From Sediminibacter sp. Hel_I_10 (GTDB taxonomy: Bacteria > Bacteroidota > Bacteroidia > Flavobacteriales > Flavobacteriaceae): DNA of 64,000 nt. The notes under the pieces are model-generated. The model was not told the DNA's origin, ran no database searches, and saw only the letters and a list, made by a program, of their open reading frames with translations. Location of the stretch: contig NZ_JHZX01000001.1 in NCBI RefSeq assembly GCF_000688335.1, positions 868,001-932,000 of the forward strand. Direction: 5' to 3'. This document shows positions 18,473 to 31,072 of this stretch, one piece after another; the first letter of the stretch is position 1, and every line of letters starts with the position of its first letter. The position numbers and the translations under genes are program-made.

Positions 18473-19456
18473 ATGCATAAAAGAACATTAGGCAAAAATG
18501 GCCTCGAAATTAGTGAAGTTGGTTTAGGGTGTTGGCAAATCGGGGCTAATTGGGGCGATGAAATCGGTAAACAAGAAGCCTTTAAAATTTTAGATGCAGC
18601 CGTGGATAATGGCGTTACTTTTTTTGATACCGCTGATGTTTATGGCGATGGAAGAAGTGAGGAATTAATAGGAGCGTTTTTAAAGAACTCCAAAGCTGAT
18701 ATTAAAGTGGCAACAAAATTTGGTAGAGGTTCCAATGTTTTTCCTGACAACTATACTGAAAAAGCCTTAATTGAAAGTGTAAATGCTTCTTGTAAACGAC
18801 TTGGTGTGGATTCATTAGATTTAATTCAACTACACTGCATTCCTCTTGAAGCATTAAAACAAGGTGACATATTTGAATGGTTACGGAAGCTTCAAAAAGA
18901 AGGAAAAATCAAACATTTTGGTGCCAGTGTAGAAAGTGTTGAGCAAGGATTGATTTGCCTCAATGAAGAAGGCCTTCAATCGCTTCAGGTCATTTATAAT
19001 ATTTTCAGACAAAAGTTAACGGATGAATTATTACCACAAGCCAAAGAAAAAGAGGTTGGCATTATCGTTCGTTTGCCATTAGCTAGTGGTTTACTCACCG
19101 GAAAATTCACCAAACAAACCCACTTTAAGGAAAATGACCATAGAAATTTCAACCAAGATGGCGATGCCTTTAACGTGGGTGAAACCTTTGCTGGACTTCC
19201 CTTTAAAATTGGAGTCGAATTGGCGGATGAGTTAAAATCATTTGCTCCAGAAAACTACTCCATGACAGACATGGCGCTTCGATGGATTCTAGACCACGAG
19301 GCGGTCTCAACCATCATTCCTGGGGCAAGTTCACCTAAACACATAAAGAACAATGCAAAAGCAAGCGAGCTATCACCTCTTCCTGATGAATTAATGAATA
19401 AACTAGAATCGTTCTATAAGGAGAAGGTACATCAGCATATTCGTGGGGTTTACTAG
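18473..19456 (+). CDS. Aldo/keto reductase
   Basis: A cytoplasmic NAD(P)H-dependent oxidoreductase of 327 residues with no signal peptide. The family tetrad is visible: Asp and Tyr in DTADVYGDGRSEE (about residues 52-57), Lys in ATKFGRG (about 82) and His in LIQLHCIP (about 120). The C-terminal IIPGASSPKHIKNN segment binds the cofactor phosphate and adenine. It may reduce a sugar or an aldehyde released during degradation; the exact substrate cannot be read. It ends only 7 bp before the stop of the convergent esterase gene, with no clear terminator between them. Confidence 0.9.
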   Translation: MHKRTLGKNGLEISEVGLGCWQIGANWGDEIGKQEAFKILDAAVDNGVTFFDTADVYGDGRSEELIGAFLKNSKADIKVATKFGRGSNVFPDNYTEKALIESVNASCKRLGVDSLDLIQLHCIPLEALKQGDIFEWLRKLQKEGKIKHFGASVESVEQGLICLNEEGLQSLQVIYNIFRQKLTDELLPQAKEKEVGIIVRLPLASGLLTGKFTKQTHFKENDHRNFNQDGDAFNVGETFAGLPFKIGVELADELKSFAPENYSMTDMALRWILDHEAVSTIIPGASSPKHIKNNAKASELSPLPDELMNKLESFYKEKVHQHIRGVY

Positions 19457-19463
19457 AGTAGTG

Positions 19464-22208
<2,745 letters not shown>

Positions 22209-22223
22209 TCAGAATAAACGAGA

Positions 22224-23969
22224 CTATTTCACTATTGGCATCGCATCATTAGCCGAAGTCGCATACAAACCGATTAAAGCGCCTGTAAAGCCACCAGCAA
22301 CATCCGTTGACAAAATATCTCCGGAAACGGTGCCACCGACAGTTTCAAAATTGGCTCCGTCTAGTGAATAGCCAAATTCATATGTATCACCTTTCGCTGT
22401 AATCTGAAGATTGATAGTTTTATCCAACTCGATTTTTTTACTTGCCACTATTTCGGAAATAATATCGCCTCTTCGTGATGGCCAGCTATTCTTTTGAAGT
22501 ACTACATAATAATCTTTATCTTTTTTAGTGACTCCGAAAACATAATTAGAACCCTCATTTTGAAGTGCCACAACTCCCGCTAAATCAGTTTCTGATTTTG
22601 GTTTATAATCCAAAGTGGTCGTGAATGTAAAACTGTTATGTTGTTGTCTGTGAAATAAGGTTGAAGTCGGTTTTTTCTCTTTGATGTTCGTATCAAACGG
22701 ATTGATTTGTAAGCCTTTTTTTGAAGTGGACATAAAGGCTTCACGTGGACCTCTTAATCCAATCCAACGGTAATCCAGTTTATCAGAACTAAAATTTTCT
22801 GTAAACGTAAAATTACCATTAGGCACAAATCCATTGGTTCCTGTTTTATTTTCGACACCTTCTGGCATTTCCAATTTCGGTTCTAATGGAATCAATCCAT
22901 TTTCAAATACAGGAAATTCGCCAGACCAATCGACTGGAAGTATAAACGTCTCGCGGCCGGTATTCACTCTATTTTCTTCATTTGGACGCACCGCTAAAAA
23001 CACACCGTAATACTGGTCGTTTGGTCCTTTGACCAAATCGGCATGACCTGCCCAATCCACTTTGTTTTTTCGATCTCTAGGAAAAAATCTTTGGGTAAGT
23101 ATTGGATTGCTTGGCGCAGGAATAAACGGCCCTCTAGGACTGTCACTTTTGAAAATAACTTCCGTATGATTTCCACCGGTTCCGCCTTCAGCGCACATCA
23201 AATAATAGCTTCCATCTTTTTTATAAAGATGTGGCGCTTCAATCCAAATTGGTTTTTTTGAAAGGTCCACACCACCATCCACGATAATTTTATCAGTTCC
23301 TGGAATTACCTTATCATTTTCAACGTCATAATCCCAAACTTTTATAACACGGTGTCCGTTGTAGAGTTCCTTGCCTTTGTCAGGCGCATCATTATGAACG
23401 ATGTAGCCTTTACCATTATCATCAAAGAATATACTAGGGTCAATCCCTCCAAAATCAAGTTTTATCGGGCTGCCCCAACCTTTTTTAGGATCTTTTGTTT
23501 TCACAACGATGTTTCCTAATCCTCCTGAAAACGCCGTCACAATCATATAAAAGGTGTCGTTATGCGGATTATAAGTAATCCCCGGAGCATAAACCCCTTC
23601 GCTTATCCCAGTCACATTCGGATTGAATTCTTCCACATTATTCAACACACCTCCCAAATCTGTCCAATTGACCAAATCTTTGGAATGGAAAATTGGCACT
23701 CCCGGAAACATCGCAAATGAGGAACAGACCATATAATAATCGTCGCCTTTGCGCGTAATGGCTGGGTCTGGATAACATCCTTGTAAAATGGGCGTGTAAA
23801 ATTCGTTCGATTCTAGCGGGTTATCTTTATAAATTTGGTCATTTCCTTGGTAGGTAACTGAGGTAAATAGTGCTGGATTCTTCGATGCTTTTTTTGATTG
23901 ACTGTGTGCAGTCGTAAAGGATGCTAATCCAGCCATTGCAGAGAGCAATATAAGTTGTGTTTTTTTCAT
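22224..23969 (-). CDS. GH43 beta-xylosidase/arabinofuranosidase with C-terminal beta-sandwich
   Basis: An exo-acting enzyme trimming xylose or arabinose from xylo-oligosaccharides. I chose the ATG at 23969, which starts MKKTQLIL and a signal peptide ending AHSQS; the upstream ATG at 24002 would overlap the preceding gene. Numbered from that upstream ATG, the five-bladed propeller has the base Asp79 in YPDPAI, the pKa modulator Asp188 in GIDPSIFF and the acid Glu255 in WIEAPHLY. The C-terminal part (about residues 370-592) is the concanavalin-like domain typical of GH43 beta-xylosidases (LYRRQQHNSF-like strand, GVVALQNEGSNYVFGV). It lacks a lipobox, so it is probably periplasmic. It sits 25 bp downstream of another GH43 gene. 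Confidence 0.9.
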   Translation of the reverse strand: MKKTQLILLSAMAGLASFTTAHSQSKKASKNPALFTSVTYQGNDQIYKDNPLESNEFYTPILQGCYPDPAITRKGDDYYMVCSSFAMFPGVPIFHSKDLVNWTDLGGVLNNVEEFNPNVTGISEGVYAPGITYNPHNDTFYMIVTAFSGGLGNIVVKTKDPKKGWGSPIKLDFGGIDPSIFFDDNGKGYIVHNDAPDKGKELYNGHRVIKVWDYDVENDKVIPGTDKIIVDGGVDLSKKPIWIEAPHLYKKDGSYYLMCAEGGTGGNHTEVIFKSDSPRGPFIPAPSNPILTQRFFPRDRKNKVDWAGHADLVKGPNDQYYGVFLAVRPNEENRVNTGRETFILPVDWSGEFPVFENGLIPLEPKLEMPEGVENKTGTNGFVPNGNFTFTENFSSDKLDYRWIGLRGPREAFMSTSKKGLQINPFDTNIKEKKPTSTLFHRQQHNSFTFTTTLDYKPKSETDLAGVVALQNEGSNYVFGVTKKDKDYYVVLQKNSWPSRRGDIISEIVASKKIELDKTINLQITAKGDTYEFGYSLDGANFETVGGTVSGDILSTDVAGGFTGALIGLYATSANDAMPIVK

Positions 23970-23994
23970 TTTATTTCTATTTATTTTTCGTGTT

Positions 23995-25344
23995 TTATTC
24001 AAATTTTATCCAGTCTACTTCAGTTTTAGAATCATCTTTAGAGACAATGATTAGATTTTGAGTGTACGCTTTGAATTTGTTCAAAGTGATTTTTAATTCT
24101 TTCCAATTATCTAATTTAGGAATAGTGACAGTCGCAATAAGAGTTCCATTCATGGAATCTGTACGAATTTCCAAGGTTCCTCCGTTCTCTGATTTCGTTT
24201 TTATGACGACTGATTTTAAGCGTTTTTTACCAAAATCAACCGTATTGTATTTTATCCACGCATTAGAGTTGCTGAATACTGTTTTCCAACCTTTAAAAGT
24301 ATCGGTGGAATCTATAAAATCAATGGCGGCACCTTTTTCACTAATCTGGCTATACCTGTCTATTTGAATTTCTTTGGAAGCCTTTGAAACTCCAATTCCT
24401 CTCAAGGTCGGAATTACTTTTTGAATAGTCCCATCTGCATTGAAGCTTAAACTATCGGCTCTGATGGACCTTGCTTTGTCAAAATTGGGCGAGTAGTCAT
24501 TGTGATGGTAAAACAGATACCATTGGTTTTTGAAGTTTATGATGGATTGATGGTTGGTCCAGCAGCCCGTTGACGATTCATCCATAATAACGCCCGCTAC
24601 TTTAAATGGACCTAAAGGATTATCTGAAATCGCATATTCCAGACGTTCTGTTTTGTTTTCAACATGGGGATAAGTCAAATAATAAATACCGTTTCGTTCA
24701 AAAACATAAGGGCCTTCCTTTAAGCCTTTCGTTGGAAGTTCTCCTAAAGTCATCACTTCAGAATCCAACTCCAGCATATTATCTTTTAGCTTGGCTCCAA
24801 AAATGTTGCCTTGAGACCAATACAAATAGGCTTGTCCGTCTTTATCGATAAACACATTTGGGTCAATCCCTTTGACATTCTTAATGGGCATTGGTTCGGT
24901 TGTATAGGGTCCTTCAGGTTTATCGGCAATCGCCACACCAATTGTGAAACCCTTGATATCCGTAAATGAATCTTTAACTGTTGATGGAAAATAAAAATAG
25001 TACTTGCCGTTTCGTTCAATGCAATCCGGTGCCCACATGCTATAACTATCAGGTTTTACCCAATCCACTTTATTTTGCTGAACGATGGTGCCGTGGTCCG
25101 TCCAATCCGTCAGGTTTTCCGAAGAAAATACATGGTAATCTTCCATGCAGAACCAATCCAATCGTCCTCTATCTTCTGTCGCCAAAATATCGTGGGAAGG
25201 AAACACATATACTTTATCCCCAAAAACACGAGCAGAAGGGTCTGCCGTAAATTGATTTCTAATCAGAGGATTTTGTGCATACGAACTACTGAAAGCAAAA
25301 ACTAGCACTGCTATTTTGACTGAAATCTGATTTCTGAAATTCAT
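23995..25344 (-). CDS. GH43 glycosidase with CBM6-like C-terminus
   Basis: Probably an arabinofuranosidase or xylosidase acting on arabinoxylan side chains. The ATG at 25344 (MNFRNQ) starts a signal peptide ending SYAQN and leaves 8 bp after the upstream stop; an ATG at 25371 would overlap that gene. Numbered from that longer start, the catalytic Asp44 lies in FTADPSAR, Asp170 in GIDPNVF and Glu219 in LKEGPYVF. Residues about 325-458 form a jelly-roll similar to CBM6 (TVDFGKKRLKSVVIKTKS, GTLEIRTDS, NWKELKI), which in other enzymes binds xylan. The protein resembles its upstream neighbour in both domains, pointing to a tandem duplication followed by divergence. Confidence 0.9.
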   Translation of the reverse strand: MNFRNQISVKIAVLVFAFSSSYAQNPLIRNQFTADPSARVFGDKVYVFPSHDILATEDRGRLDWFCMEDYHVFSSENLTDWTDHGTIVQQNKVDWVKPDSYSMWAPDCIERNGKYYFYFPSTVKDSFTDIKGFTIGVAIADKPEGPYTTEPMPIKNVKGIDPNVFIDKDGQAYLYWSQGNIFGAKLKDNMLELDSEVMTLGELPTKGLKEGPYVFERNGIYYLTYPHVENKTERLEYAISDNPLGPFKVAGVIMDESSTGCWTNHQSIINFKNQWYLFYHHNDYSPNFDKARSIRADSLSFNADGTIQKVIPTLRGIGVSKASKEIQIDRYSQISEKGAAIDFIDSTDTFKGWKTVFSNSNAWIKYNTVDFGKKRLKSVVIKTKSENGGTLEIRTDSMNGTLIATVTIPKLDNWKELKITLNKFKAYTQNLIIVSKDDSKTEVDWIKFE

Positions 25345-25352
25345 AGTTATCT

Positions 25353-26708
25353 TTATTTTGAGAACATCCAATAATCAAAAAACAAAATCTGGCTCGCAGC
25401 TTTTCCCTTGAATATAAAATACAGGTCGTGAACACCTGAAACGTTTTTGATATCAATCGTTCGTAATTCCCATCTATCATTACCGCCAGTCATAGGCACT
25501 TTTATCGTTCCTAGTAGCTCGCCTTCTTTACTGTCCAATCTTATTTCCATAGACACATCAGAATTATGAGTAGTACCGATTCGCGCCGTAAATTTTGAAG
25601 CGCTTTCTTTTTGGAAATCAACCGCCTTCACTTTAGTATATGCGTCATTATAGTCGGCTGTGATAAAATTACCAACCATCCTATTTTCCATAGATTTTAC
25701 GCCTTCTGACCAGGCAATCGTTTCGGCCTCATTTTTCACATATGGATTTAAGGTACCCAAACTTTGTTTGATGCCTTCAGTCATATTCATCTGAACGATG
25801 GAGCCATCTGGATTAAATTTGAGTTCTTCCACACAAACAGAACGGGTAAAACCACCACCACCTGGTAGTGCGCCATTATGATAGAAGAAATAGCTTTTCC
25901 CTTTGAAATCAATGACTCCGGGATGGTTGGTAAAAGCGCCGCCTTGGGTTGGCATTACAATTCCTTTATAAGTCCAAGGTCCGTTGATATTGGTGCTTGT
26001 AGAATAGCCGATATGCTCCGGAATTGGACCCGCAGCAAAGAATAAATAATACAGATTGTTGCGTTTATACATCCACGGTCCTTCTTCATAGGTCGTAGGT
26101 CTTTGTTCATTGACTTTTCCTTCACGTTTACCAAATGCTTCTATAGTATTCGGGATTTGTTTGATGTCGCCATCCAAGGTCATCATATCTTCGGTCAACT
26201 TTACGTAATAGCAAACTGGATTTCCCCAAAACATATAAGCCTGACCATCATCATCAATAAAAATCGTGGGGTCAATATCAGCACTCGTATTGGAAATTAA
26301 TGGTTTGCCCAATGGGTCTATAAACGGCCCATACGGACTATTGCCAACCGCCACCCCAATACCATTTTTACCTTGACGGTCTGTAATTGGGACGTACATA
26401 TAAAACTTGCCATCACGGGCAACACATTGAGGCGCCCAAGCATTTTTTTTGGCCCAGTCAAAATCTTTATAGGATAGTATAGCGCCGTGGTCAGTCCAAT
26501 TGACCATGTCTTCAGTTGTATATAACCTCCAGTCGTCCATCGTAAACCAGGTAGACTCATCCTCATCATGGCTGGTGTACAAATACACTTTGCCATTGTG
26601 TACCATCGGCGCAGGGTCGGCGGTATAATTGGTTTGTACGATCGGATTTTGCGAACTTAAAACCGAATAATTTATAATACTTAATAGGAAGATTAATGTG
26701 TTTTTCAT
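25353..26708 (-). CDS. GH43 glycosidase with CBM6-like C-terminus (paralogue)
   Basis: A second GH43-CBM6 enzyme, 451 residues. The signal peptide ends VLSSQN. Catalytic residues are Asp31 in YTADPAPM, Asp146 in DIDPTIF and Glu209 in YEEGPWMY. The C-terminal 130 residues are CBM6-like ([40 protein letters not shown]). This layout is shared with arabinoxylan arabinofuranohydrolases and xylosidases, but which linkage is cut cannot be decided by reading. It starts 5 bp after the stop of the GH97 gene, showing tight co-transcription, and is followed after 8 bp by its paralogue. Confidence 0.9.
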   Translation of the reverse strand: MKNTLIFLLSIINYSVLSSQNPIVQTNYTADPAPMVHNGKVYLYTSHDEDESTWFTMDDWRLYTTEDMVNWTDHGAILSYKDFDWAKKNAWAPQCVARDGKFYMYVPITDRQGKNGIGVAVGNSPYGPFIDPLGKPLISNTSADIDPTIFIDDDGQAYMFWGNPVCYYVKLTEDMMTLDGDIKQIPNTIEAFGKREGKVNEQRPTTYEEGPWMYKRNNLYYLFFAAGPIPEHIGYSTSTNINGPWTYKGIVMPTQGGAFTNHPGVIDFKGKSYFFYHNGALPGGGGFTRSVCVEELKFNPDGSIVQMNMTEGIKQSLGTLNPYVKNEAETIAWSEGVKSMENRMVGNFITADYNDAYTKVKAVDFQKESASKFTARIGTTHNSDVSMEIRLDSKEGELLGTIKVPMTGGNDRWELRTIDIKNVSGVHDLYFIFKGKAASQILFFDYWMFSK

Positions 26709-26713
26709 ATTTA

Positions 26714-28669
26714 TTAATTCGTGATTACAAATCCTCCATTTGATTGTATGGTTATTGAAAGTTCTCCATTTTTAGCAATTGAAATCTCATCCATGAAAGT
26801 GCTTTTATTTTTGTCATCGTTATAAACATTTATTTTACTTCCTGCCAACATTGGAAGATTCAACTTTAATTTTTTGGCGGAAGTTTCCGCATTGACGCCA
26901 GCGATGTACCATTTTTCGCCATGTCTACGAGCCACAACACTGTATTTTCCGGGATAGCCATCAATGAAAACGGTTTCATCCCAAGTGGTTGGAAGATTTC
27001 TTAAAAAATCGAGTTGATATTTTGGAACGTCTTCCAAGTTGTTCGGTGTTAATCCGAAAATCTGAACTGGGTTTTGATACAAGACACTGGTCGCCAATTG
27101 AAATGCATTCGAGGTTAATCGCTCTTGACCCTTTTCGTTGCCTTTGTTCAGAAATGTATTTAACAGTACACCGCCATATTCCATGCTCGCAACCGAATTC
27201 CGAATAAATGGATGCAAGGATGCGTAAAATGCTTCCTTGTCGCGTGCATCTTGGGTAAAAATTAACATCTCCGAAGCGATGACGGCTTCACTTCCGACAA
27301 AATTCGGGTACATACGTTCCCAACCGCGAGGGAGTGTGGCGCCGTGAAAAATAATCATCAGTCCATAATCATTCGCATCGGATAGAATGTCTTCATACAA
27401 ACGCATGGTATCTTGCTTATCGCCACCAAAAAAATCAACTTTCAATCCTTTTACACCTGCTTCCTTGAGCCATTTCATTTCTTTTTTTCTGGCGATGGAG
27501 GTATTCATCTTACTGATTGGCGTCATAAACGTATCATTGGTCACACCGTTGGAATTATACCAAAGAAACACATCCACACCTTTCGATTTAGCATATTGAA
27601 TCAACTCTTTCATTTTATCATAACCAATATCCCTATCCCACCAAGCATCGATTAAAATGTATTCAAAATCCATGGCAGCGGCCAAGTCGATATATGTTTT
27701 TTGGTCCTCATAATTCATACTATTGTCTTGCCAGACAATCCAACTCCATGTGCCACGTCCATATTTATACTCTTGCGATGGCTCATATAGTGGCTCCACC
27801 ACGCTATAAGAAATGGTCGTTTCTACAATAGGTTTTAGCGTTTCGCCAACTGTAATCGTTCGCCATGGCGTGACTCCCGGAAGACCAATTTGAGCGCCCG
27901 TGCTTCCAAAACCATTGTTATTTTTCATATCGGGATACGCAACGCTAAAAACACCATCCTCAAAGCTGCTTAAGTGAGACCCGCAATACGCACTGGAAAC
28001 GCCCGTTTCTGACAACAATGCCCAACCATTTTCTCCAATTCGAAAAAGTCCAGGGAAGACATATCCGGTTTCAGAAGTATTTGTTTCCATAGCAACATCT
28101 GCAGTATAACCACTTTCATAACTTGGAGCGGTACGAGCAAATCCGGTCATGGAACCCATCATTGGCGAAAGAAAACTCGTTGTGTTCGTTGGAAATCGAT
28201 ACCCCGTAAGCTCTTTTTCAACCACACAAGCCATGGTTTTATCCCAAATTGACAATTCGTATCTAAAAGCGATGTCATTATTACTAACTTGAAAAACGAT
28301 GGACAACTGTTTTTTATCTGAATTTTCGAGCGTAAACTTTAAGGTGTTGGCTTGATACTTAATTGACGATTGTTTTATTTTTTCCTGCTCAAAATTCTTT
28401 TCAACGGTGTCTTTGGAAGAGGCTACAAACCCTAAATTTTTAGTGAAGTCACCTTCATTGGTTATTAATCCTAAAGGCGAATTTTCAAGGATTGGTTGAT
28501 TGTTATAAGTGACCTTATAGATAGCGTTTCCATTGTCAACAGAAACCTTCACTTGTAATTTTCCATCAGGACTTATGACTTCAGCATTTTGTGAAATGAC
28601 TGCTGATGACATCAATAGGAAACCTATAACCAGATGTTTTTTCATGCTTGTAAAAAATTCCTTCTTCAT
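26714..28669 (-). CDS. GH97 alpha-glycosidase, retaining (alpha-galactosidase-like) type
   Basis: A calcium-dependent exo-glycosidase of family GH97, with an N-terminal beta-supersandwich (about residues 28-290), a central (beta/alpha)8 barrel (about 300-560) and a C-terminal beta domain. The segment [12 protein letters not shown] offers Asp412 as nucleophile and GSEAVIASE offers Glu461 as acid/base, the arrangement of the retaining alpha-galactosidase branch and not of the inverting SusB alpha-glucosidases. The start ATG overlaps the GH127 stop in ATGA, implying translational coupling; ATG at codon 9 is an alternative with a cleaner signal peptide (SSAVISQN). In a xylan PUL it could remove alpha-galactose from side chains, which is an inference. 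Confidence 0.9.
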   Translation of the reverse strand: MKKEFFTSMKKHLVIGFLLMSSAVISQNAEVISPDGKLQVKVSVDNGNAIYKVTYNNQPILENSPLGLITNEGDFTKNLGFVASSKDTVEKNFEQEKIKQSSIKYQANTLKFTLENSDKKQLSIVFQVSNNDIAFRYELSIWDKTMACVVEKELTGYRFPTNTTSFLSPMMGSMTGFARTAPSYESGYTADVAMETNTSETGYVFPGLFRIGENGWALLSETGVSSAYCGSHLSSFEDGVFSVAYPDMKNNNGFGSTGAQIGLPGVTPWRTITVGETLKPIVETTISYSVVEPLYEPSQEYKYGRGTWSWIVWQDNSMNYEDQKTYIDLAAAMDFEYILIDAWWDRDIGYDKMKELIQYAKSKGVDVFLWYNSNGVTNDTFMTPISKMNTSIARKKEMKWLKEAGVKGLKVDFFGGDKQDTMRLYEDILSDANDYGLMIIFHGATLPRGWERMYPNFVGSEAVIASEMLIFTQDARDKEAFYASLHPFIRNSVASMEYGGVLLNTFLNKGNEKGQERLTSNAFQLATSVLYQNPVQIFGLTPNNLEDVPKYQLDFLRNLPTTWDETVFIDGYPGKYSVVARRHGEKWYIAGVNAETSAKKLKLNLPMLAGSKINVYNDDKNKSTFMDEISIAKNGELSITIQSNGGFVITN

Positions 28670-31065
28670 TCTAAATTTGCTTTCTTGGTTAAACGGACAT
28701 GATAAATCTCGCTGGTACTACTATTCGGCTGTGCTTGAAAACGAACCCTGATTTTATCCTTTCCTTGTATCATCGCATTTGGAATAGGATATTCTGTTTC
28801 GATAAACTGACTGATATTGCTATGATTGGACGTATCTACGGATGCCAATTTTTCATCATCAATATAAATATCAAATTTTTTGGTGCCCCAATAAAATTCC
28901 CAATAGCGAAGTATCAATACAAGGTCGGTAGCAGATTGGGTGGACATTAAATAACTAAAATTACCGCCATCTCTGGCCGCTCTCCAAAACTCATCTTGTG
29001 AATTACCCGAAAAGGAATTGGAAGTTTCCATATAATGGTCACTTTCGGGTTGTTGCTCGCCAGTGCCCACAAAATCGACCGTACGTTTTTCGAGCTCTAA
29101 CTTTTTCGTTTCGATAGTCGCCAAGGAATCCACATAACTTTTGTAACCTGAATTGGTCAATGACAACCAATACATCATATAGCGCGAATCATGAATTTTA
29201 TAAAAAGGCTTCAAATTAGTAGCCAGCGGATTTTGCATCTCGACATTCAACTTAAAATTTAAAGGGTTGCCTTTTATAGGCTCTAATTTTTCAGCAATAT
29301 GCTGCATATCGTCTTCCACCAAAATCGGAGCTTTGTTCAATGCTAAACGTTCGCCACCCGGATACTGTCCAAAACGACTGTCATCTGCAATCAAGCCTTT
29401 TAAATCTTGGGTTCCTGTTTCTGCTCCCAATAAAATCGGTCCGTGCAAAAACGCAATGTATTGCGGCACATTTGGAATTTGCTCCACCGTATTCTGCATT
29501 GGCAACATGAGTTTGACGACATCGCCTTTTTTCCAGTTCCTGTTAATGCTGATGTAAGAAGACGGTTTGTTTGTGTAATCAACGTTTTTACCATTCACTG
29601 AAATTTTTAAAGCACCTTCCTTAACCCAATTCGGATAGCGAAGCATTAAGTTGAAATTTGCGGTTCCTTCGGTTATGGTCAAGGTCGTTTGTTCTTCATT
29701 AGGAAAATTAGTTTCCTGTTTTAATGTGATGCCTTTGTCTTTCCAATCTAATTCTGAAGCGATAAAAAGATTCAAATACAAGAAATCTTTCGAATGGGTA
29801 TAAATAAATTGATTGTATTTCCCATGGTTTTCCATTCCCGTCCCGACACAACACCACATGGCTTCGTTAGGTGCGGAATACACGCGATAATGGCGTGGAC
29901 GTGCAGAGGTAAAATAGACATAGCCACCATGTTCTGGATGTTGGGTAGACAGAATATGATTGTATAAAGTCCGTTCGTAATAATCAGCGTATTTAGCTTC
30001 TGGATGTACGCGGAACAAATCTTCCGTCAGCTTCAACATGTTATAAGAATTACAGGATTCTGGTCCGTCATCTTCAGTCACATAATCAATGCTTGCCGCC
30101 TTGCTCGGGAAATGTTCTTTTCTGCTATTTCCACCAAAGGCCAAACTGCGATTGTTGACGACAGTTTCCCAGAAAAAACGTCCGGCATTGTTATATTTTT
30201 CGTTGTTATCCAACTCGGCAATTCTTTCAAAACCAACAATCTTTGGGATGATGGTATTTGCGTGCTTATTGTCGAGATGGTCAATGCCTTCTGAAAGTGG
30301 CTCCAAAATCGCTTTATGTGAATAGCGTTTGGCGGCCATCAAATATTTTTCTTCGCCTGTCATTTGGTAGGCATCTGCAAAAACTTCAGGCATACCTCCA
30401 TGTTCCATATTTAACATAGATTCCATCTGTTCGTCGGAAAGTTTTGATGTGATATCAATTCCCCAATCGCAGAATTTCAGAAACATCGTTTTGGCTTCTT
30501 CATTATCAGCATATAACCAAGCATCCCTTAAGCCGGCGTACATTTTATGAAGATTATAAAAAGGTGCCCAAGCTGAATTATATAAGCTGAAATCGCCTTT
30601 TTTGAAGGCTGGCCATAATTTTGCGCTATTGGGAAAACCTCCAGCATAGCCGACTCCCCACTCTGGATGATTGATGGCATTCGCTTCCTGACATTCATTA
30701 ACTTCAGAAATGATGTATTCCATTCGCTTTTTACATGCTTCATTTCCTGTTGCAGCGTAATTTATCGCCATAGCAGACAAATAATGGCCACCAACATGCC
30801 CATCGAGACCTTCCCAATTTGGGTACGAAGGTGCTTTAGGTTCCAGACCGGCTTCTTTTCTGTAAGGAGCCATAAACCTATCCACATCGTATTTCAATAA
30901 GACATCAATATTAAGGTCACGCGCATCTTTAAATGGACCATCCAATAAGGTTACGTCTTCCAAAGGAAACTCGTTGGGATATAATTTTTCCTGCGCTTGA
31001 ATGGAATTCACACCTAGCCAAGAGCTTATTAAAAAGAGTACTATTTTATTCTGAAACTTCATCAT
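28666..31065 (-). CDS. GH127 (DUF1680) beta-L-arabinofuranosidase-like enzyme
   Basis: A secreted exo-enzyme, 799 residues with a signal peptide ending SIQAQE. The fold is the (alpha/alpha)6 barrel of GH127, starting LEDVTLLDGPFKDARD. The zinc-thiolate active site is complete: Glu336 and Cys338 in GPESCNSYN, and the Cys405-Cys406 pair in MWCCVGTGMENH, where the first Cys of the pair corresponds to the known nucleophile. A C-terminal beta-rich extension (about residues 640-799) ends in a galactose-binding-like module. Family members release beta-L-arabinofuranose, but others have different specificities. The gene follows GH3 by 7 bp and is translationally coupled to GH97. A second GH127 gene lies 4 kb upstream in the same run. 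Confidence 0.92.
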   Translation of the reverse strand: MMKFQNKIVLFLISSWLGVNSIQAQEKLYPNEFPLEDVTLLDGPFKDARDLNIDVLLKYDVDRFMAPYRKEAGLEPKAPSYPNWEGLDGHVGGHYLSAMAINYAATGNEACKKRMEYIISEVNECQEANAINHPEWGVGYAGGFPNSAKLWPAFKKGDFSLYNSAWAPFYNLHKMYAGLRDAWLYADNEEAKTMFLKFCDWGIDITSKLSDEQMESMLNMEHGGMPEVFADAYQMTGEEKYLMAAKRYSHKAILEPLSEGIDHLDNKHANTIIPKIVGFERIAELDNNEKYNNAGRFFWETVVNNRSLAFGGNSRKEHFPSKAASIDYVTEDDGPESCNSYNMLKLTEDLFRVHPEAKYADYYERTLYNHILSTQHPEHGGYVYFTSARPRHYRVYSAPNEAMWCCVGTGMENHGKYNQFIYTHSKDFLYLNLFIASELDWKDKGITLKQETNFPNEEQTTLTITEGTANFNLMLRYPNWVKEGALKISVNGKNVDYTNKPSSYISINRNWKKGDVVKLMLPMQNTVEQIPNVPQYIAFLHGPILLGAETGTQDLKGLIADDSRFGQYPGGERLALNKAPILVEDDMQHIAEKLEPIKGNPLNFKLNVEMQNPLATNLKPFYKIHDSRYMMYWLSLTNSGYKSYVDSLATIETKKLELEKRTVDFVGTGEQQPESDHYMETSNSFSGNSQDEFWRAARDGGNFSYLMSTQSATDLVLILRYWEFYWGTKKFDIYIDDEKLASVDTSNHSNISQFIETEYPIPNAMIQGKDKIRVRFQAQPNSSTSEIYHVRLTKKANLE

Positions 31066-31072
31066 TGCGTTT

